From: Akkermansia muciniphila
GTDB taxonomy: Bacteria; Verrucomicrobiota; Verrucomicrobiia; Verrucomicrobiales; V1-33
DNA: 8,947 nt
Assembly (NCBI GenBank): GCA_943331195.2
Contig: CALQKQ020000125.1
Location: 1 to 8,947 of the forward strand
Reading direction: 5' to 3'
The position numbers and the translations under genes were made by a program. Below, piece by piece: positions 5,848-8,947 of the stretch (positions are counted from its first letter, which is position 1; every line of letters begins with the position of its first letter). The notes under the pieces are model-generated. The model worked only from the letters and a program-made list of their open reading frames with translations, was not told the origin of the DNA and did not search any database.

Positions 5848-7614
5848 CTACCCTCCCTCCGCGCCGGCGCGCTCTTCCTCCTTCTTCTCGGCACGGCCGG
5901 GCAACAGTTGCCGGAAAGTGACCCCATTGGGCTGGGTGATCCATTGATAGCGGCCGCGCAGATACACCTGCGCCTCCGTCGCAGGATAGCCCGCCCACTG
6001 GATGCGCCCGGGGCCGGGAAGGTTGATGTAGAGCAAGAGGGCCACATAGATCCCGGTCGGCACCGCCCCTCCCAGCCGCACCAGGGCCGCCGCCACCAAC
6101 AAGAGGGCCGCCGGCAGCCAGTAAATCAGATACCAATGGTACAAAAAGGGACTTTCCGCACTGCGGTGCATCCCATAGGCCGCCAGCGGCGCCGCCACAG
6201 CCGCCAGCAACAAAGGTCGAAACCCCGCTTGCCCCCACCACCACCTCAGCCCCACCCCCAATAGCCAGGGCACCACCAGCAGCAAAAAGGCCGCCGTCAG
6301 CGGCTCCCTCTCAACATAGCCCCCCAGCAAAAAATCCCCCGCCCCCTTTCCCTGCTCCAACCACGGCGTCGACACTTCCATCGGCGGATAGCAAAACCCT
6401 CCCCCGTAGTGCGCCCAGGTCATCAGCACCCACATCCCATGCAGGGGGCCCTTCATGGTTTTCAAAAAAGCCAGGGCCTGCGGCAGCGCTGGCAAAATCA
6501 GCGGCACATACGCCAAGCCCGCCAGCACCGCGCACAGCCCCCAGCGGCTCAGCGCCATCCGCGCGCTCCCCGCCACATCCCCCCGAAGGCGCCACCCCAG
6601 CCCTCCCGTCAAAAAGACCCCCAGCGAGGCCGCAAAGTAGATGCTCCCGGGATTGGCCATCAGCAGCCCCAGCAGACTCCCCGCCACCGCCCACCAATCG
6701 CGCCAACGCCCCCTCCGCAGCGCCTGCCAGGCGCAAGCCAGCGCCAAGGGAGTGAAAAGCAGCACCATCCCATACCCGCGGGCCTGCGTGGAAAACTCCA
6801 CATGCAAGGGATGCACCGCCCCCAGCAGAGCCGCCAGCAACCCCACTTCCGGCCGCCCCGCCAAGACCCCCAGCCACACCAACACTCCCAGACCCGCCAT
6901 CCCCGCCAGCAGCGACGGCAGGCGCAGCGCCACCAGCGAAACCCGCCACCGCTCCGCTCCCGCCATCGCTTGCCACGCCCGCACCGAGCCCCGCGCCGCG
7001 ATGCTAAACAAAAACGGGTTGTTCGCCTGGGCGCATTCCCAAACCGTCAGCTTCCAGGGATGCACCACCGCCGCGCCCGCCACCTTCCCGGACGGCCCCA
7101 GCGGCACATAGCCAATCATGCTCCGGCGCACCGTGTCCTGCTCATCCCGCTCCATAAACCGCTCCATCCGCGGCAGCCGCGCCGCCAAGCCCACCAGCAC
7201 AACCAAGCCCAACAGCACGCGGTGCCGACGCCGCCACCGCCCCCGCTCCTGCGGCCCCTCCACCACTCCCGCAACCGCCCCGCGCTCCCCCACCCGCGCC
7301 CAGCTCATCCACCACCGCGAGCTCAAGCCCAGCACCCCCAGCACCGCCGCCATCCACGCCCCCGCCCACCACAGCTGCATCGCCACGATGTCCTCAAAGC
7401 GCAGCGCCTTGCCCCGCGCCAAATGCCGCGCCCCCGCGCCCTCCCAGGGCTTCTCACTCCACCCCAACCACGCCCCCAACAACAGCACCCCTAACCACAG
7501 CGCCAATGCCCAGCGGCGGCGCCTCCCCGCCACCTCAGCAGCACCAAGCAATCCCTCGCGGCGAAGTCCCCAAAGCAAAGATAAAGGCAGCATAGCAAAA
7601 TCAAGGATCGGCAT
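5848..7614 (-). CDS. GT39-like membrane glycosyltransferase (ArnT/PMT type), with N-terminal extension
   Basis: An integral membrane protein of 588 residues with roughly 12 hydrophobic segments, of the GT-C fold that transfers sugars from polyprenyl-phosphate donors on the outer face of the inner membrane. After a helix at about 132-147 comes RLPRMERFMERDEQDT. Its acidic pair Asp157-Glu158 matches the catalytic motif of the first periplasmic loop in GT39 enzymes. HPLHVEFSTQARGYG (268-282) is the second family signature. Unusually, about 130 residues with two extra hydrophobic segments (about 35-51 and 80-98) and an Arg-rich stretch precede the canonical first helix. The C-terminus is short and charged (EKKEEERAGAEGG). 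The ATG at 7614 overlaps the upstream gene by 14 bp, which suggests translational coupling; another ATG at 7593 is possible. The acceptor (lipid A, glycan or protein) cannot be told. Confidence 0.8.
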   Translation of the reverse strand: MPILDFAMLPLSLLWGLRREGLLGAAEVAGRRRRWALALWLGVLLLGAWLGWSEKPWEGAGARHLARGKALRFEDIVAMQLWWAGAWMAAVLGVLGLSSRWWMSWARVGERGAVAGVVEGPQERGRWRRRHRVLLGLVVLVGLAARLPRMERFMERDEQDTVRRSMIGYVPLGPSGKVAGAAVVHPWKLTVWECAQANNPFLFSIAARGSVRAWQAMAGAERWRVSLVALRLPSLLAGMAGLGVLVWLGVLAGRPEVGLLAALLGAVHPLHVEFSTQARGYGMVLLFTPLALACAWQALRRGRWRDWWAVAGSLLGLLMANPGSIYFAASLGVFLTGGLGWRLRGDVAGSARMALSRWGLCAVLAGLAYVPLILPALPQALAFLKTMKGPLHGMWVLMTWAHYGGGFCYPPMEVSTPWLEQGKGAGDFLLGGYVEREPLTAAFLLLVVPWLLGVGLRWWWGQAGFRPLLLAAVAAPLAAYGMHRSAESPFLYHWYLIYWLPAALLLVAAALVRLGGAVPTGIYVALLLYINLPGPGRIQWAGYPATEAQVYLRGRYQWITQPNGVTFRQLLPGRAEKKEEERAGAEGG

Positions 7615-8947
7615 CCCCCTCCACCAGCCCAGCCGGCCCAGGCGGCAATAGTTGGTAGAGATAATGCGTAAAAGAGGCCTCGTCTAAACCCGGCAGCACC
7701 GCCGCCACCCGAAACTGCCCCGCATCCTCCAGCAAGCCCAGCACCTCCCCCGCCTCCTGCCTCGCCTGCGACTGATGCCCTAGCGCCACATACAGCGGCC
7801 GCCCCTCCTCCCGCGCCTGCCGCATCAAGTCGCGCAACTGCGCCGCACGCTTCAGCGCGACCGCCGCCGGATCATACACCGGGCTCTCCGACCACGTCAC
7901 CGCATAGAGGCTGCCCTGCGGATTCCCCAAGGACTCCGGATAGGGCACCCCCCGCGCCAGCTCCACCGCGCCCCGCAGATTTTCCCGCCCCTGCCGCCCA
8001 TAGCACGCCAAGCCCGGCACCCACGCCGCCACAAAAGCCAGCGCCACCGCCGCCCCAAGCCATCGCGACCGCCCCCGCAGCAGCCCCCCCAGCCCCACCC
8101 CCAGCACCACCAACAAGCCCGGCAGCAAGAAAATCGCATACCACTTCAAAAAGAGCGTCCCCTGCATAGTACAATACCCCCAAGTGAACAGCGCCCCGCC
8201 CACCAGCGACCCCACCACCCCCAGGCCCGCGCCGCCCCGCAGCCGCCCCGCGCCATAGATCAGCCCCGCCACCGCCCCCACCGCCCCGCCCCACGGGCCA
8301 GCCCACAAACTCATCACCGAAGGCTGCTGAGAGGCCTCCGCCACCGGCAAGCCCGGAATGCCAAACCCCATATACCCCGCCACGTCCTGAAACCAAGGCA
8401 GCGGAAACGGATTCCCACTTTTGAAAAAAAGCGGATCCCGCAATATTTTCGCCAGCTGCAAATGGAGCGGCAAATTGATCGCCGCATAACAACCTACCGC
8501 CACCACCCCGGCCACGCCTAAGGGCACCAGCAGATCCGCCCGCCGCCCCCGCCGCGCCGGACTCGCCGCGAGCACCCCCAGCGTGACATACAAAGCCAAC
8601 AGCAGGTGCGCCGTGCCCACCCACACCGCCATGCCCATTCCCATCGCCAATCCCAAGCCCAGCCACGCCCTCCAGCGCCCCGTGCGCAGCGCCGCTTCCA
8701 GCGCCACATACAGCAGCGGCACCATCAACAGCAGCAGCCCATAACTGCGCGCCTCCACGCTATACCTCACATGCCACGGATGAAAGGCCCCTAGCATGGC
8801 CACCGCCAGCCCCGCCCCCGGCCCCCCCAGCCGCCTCCCCAACCACGCCAATACCCCAATCGAAAGCACCCCCGCCACCAACACCGGCAAGCGCAGCGCC
8901 ACCTCATTCACTCGCCCCACCGGAGCCCCCGCCACACCCCGCCACAC
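7601..8947 (-). CDS. GT39-like membrane glycosyltransferase, 5'-truncated by the window edge
   Basis: The last 448 codons are visible; the true start lies beyond the right edge. The first in-frame GTG (8947) is not a start, because the sequence enters mid-domain and the catalytic acidic loop is missing. VALRLPVLVAG and FHPWHVRYSVEARSYG (residues 55-70 from the edge) align with the same regions of the next gene and are GT39 signatures. About 7-8 membrane helices follow, up to about residue 315. The last 130 residues are soluble and mixed alpha/beta in character (GRENLRGAVELARG, then SLYAVTWSESP and LYVALGHQ). This resembles the periplasmic C-terminal domains of some bacterial GT39 proteins. 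It ends 14 bp inside the following paralog, so the two are surely one transcript. Substrate is unknown. Confidence 0.8.
   Translation of the reverse strand: MWRGVAGAPVGRVNEVALRLPVLVAGVLSIGVLAWLGRRLGGPGAGLAVAMLGAFHPWHVRYSVEARSYGLLLLMVPLLYVALEAALRTGRWRAWLGLGLAMGMGMAVWVGTAHLLLALYVTLGVLAASPARRGRRADLLVPLGVAGVVAVGCYAAINLPLHLQLAKILRDPLFFKSGNPFPLPWFQDVAGYMGFGIPGLPVAEASQQPSVMSLWAGPWGGAVGAVAGLIYGAGRLRGGAGLGVVGSLVGGALFTWGYCTMQGTLFLKWYAIFLLPGLLVVLGVGLGGLLRGRSRWLGAAVALAFVAAWVPGLACYGRQGRENLRGAVELARGVPYPESLGNPQGSLYAVTWSESPVYDPAAVALKRAAQLRDLMRQAREEGRPLYVALGHQSQARQEAGEVLGLLEDAGQFRVAAVLPGLDEASFTHYLYQLLPPGPAGLVEGDADP

Noticed and set aside
6409..7494. Long plus-strand frame very rich in Pro, His, Gln and Arg
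   Set aside because: It mirrors the G-rich sense strand of the glycosyltransferase gene. Its low-complexity composition is what C-rich DNA gives when read on the wrong strand.

Overview
The window is a high-GC stretch of bacterial chromosome from a diderm. An outer-membrane beta-barrel candidate ending in phenylalanine, signal-peptide-bearing proteins and a class A RNase P RNA all point that way. One secreted protein combines a Y-Q-x-Q-x-S-x-D-L-x-W segment with threonine/glycine-rich internal repeats. From memory this resembles secreted proteins of Verrucomicrobiota, so that phylum is my best guess, by inference only.

Left part (1-2476): the 5' end of a GntR-type regulator gene runs off the left edge on the minus strand. 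It is preceded by a 410-base gap holding a good sigma-70-like promoter and a pyrimidine-rich (in the transcript) imperfect tandem repeat. Next is a complete xerD-like tyrosine recombinase on the minus strand. It is divergent from a plus-strand gene for a predicted beta-barrel protein, and a 12-bp perfect palindrome lies between the two starts. A hairpin separates the barrel gene from the convergent gene that follows.

Middle (2477-5790): trmL, carA and a secreted two-repeat protein lie on the minus strand in that transcriptional order. The carA-to-secreted-protein gap is 44 bases. Divergent from trmL, on the plus strand, is rnpB, the RNase P RNA, with all conserved regions recognisable. It is followed by a strong hairpin whose right arm repeats 12 nt of the RNase P core exactly.

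Right part (5848-8947): two minus-strand GT39-like membrane glycosyltransferase paralogs overlap by 14 bp. The upstream one is cut by the right edge. Their sense strand is strongly G-rich. They probably form a surface-glycan or protein-glycosylation unit.

Most of the window is ordinary core genome (xerD, carA, trmL, rnpB). The points that deserve a second look are the rnpB 3' hairpin with its copied core segment, the repeat-bearing secreted protein next to carA, the N-terminal extension of one glycosyltransferase, and the unusual leader upstream of the gntR-like gene. I did not find convincing evidence of a new defence system, mobile element or CRISPR array.
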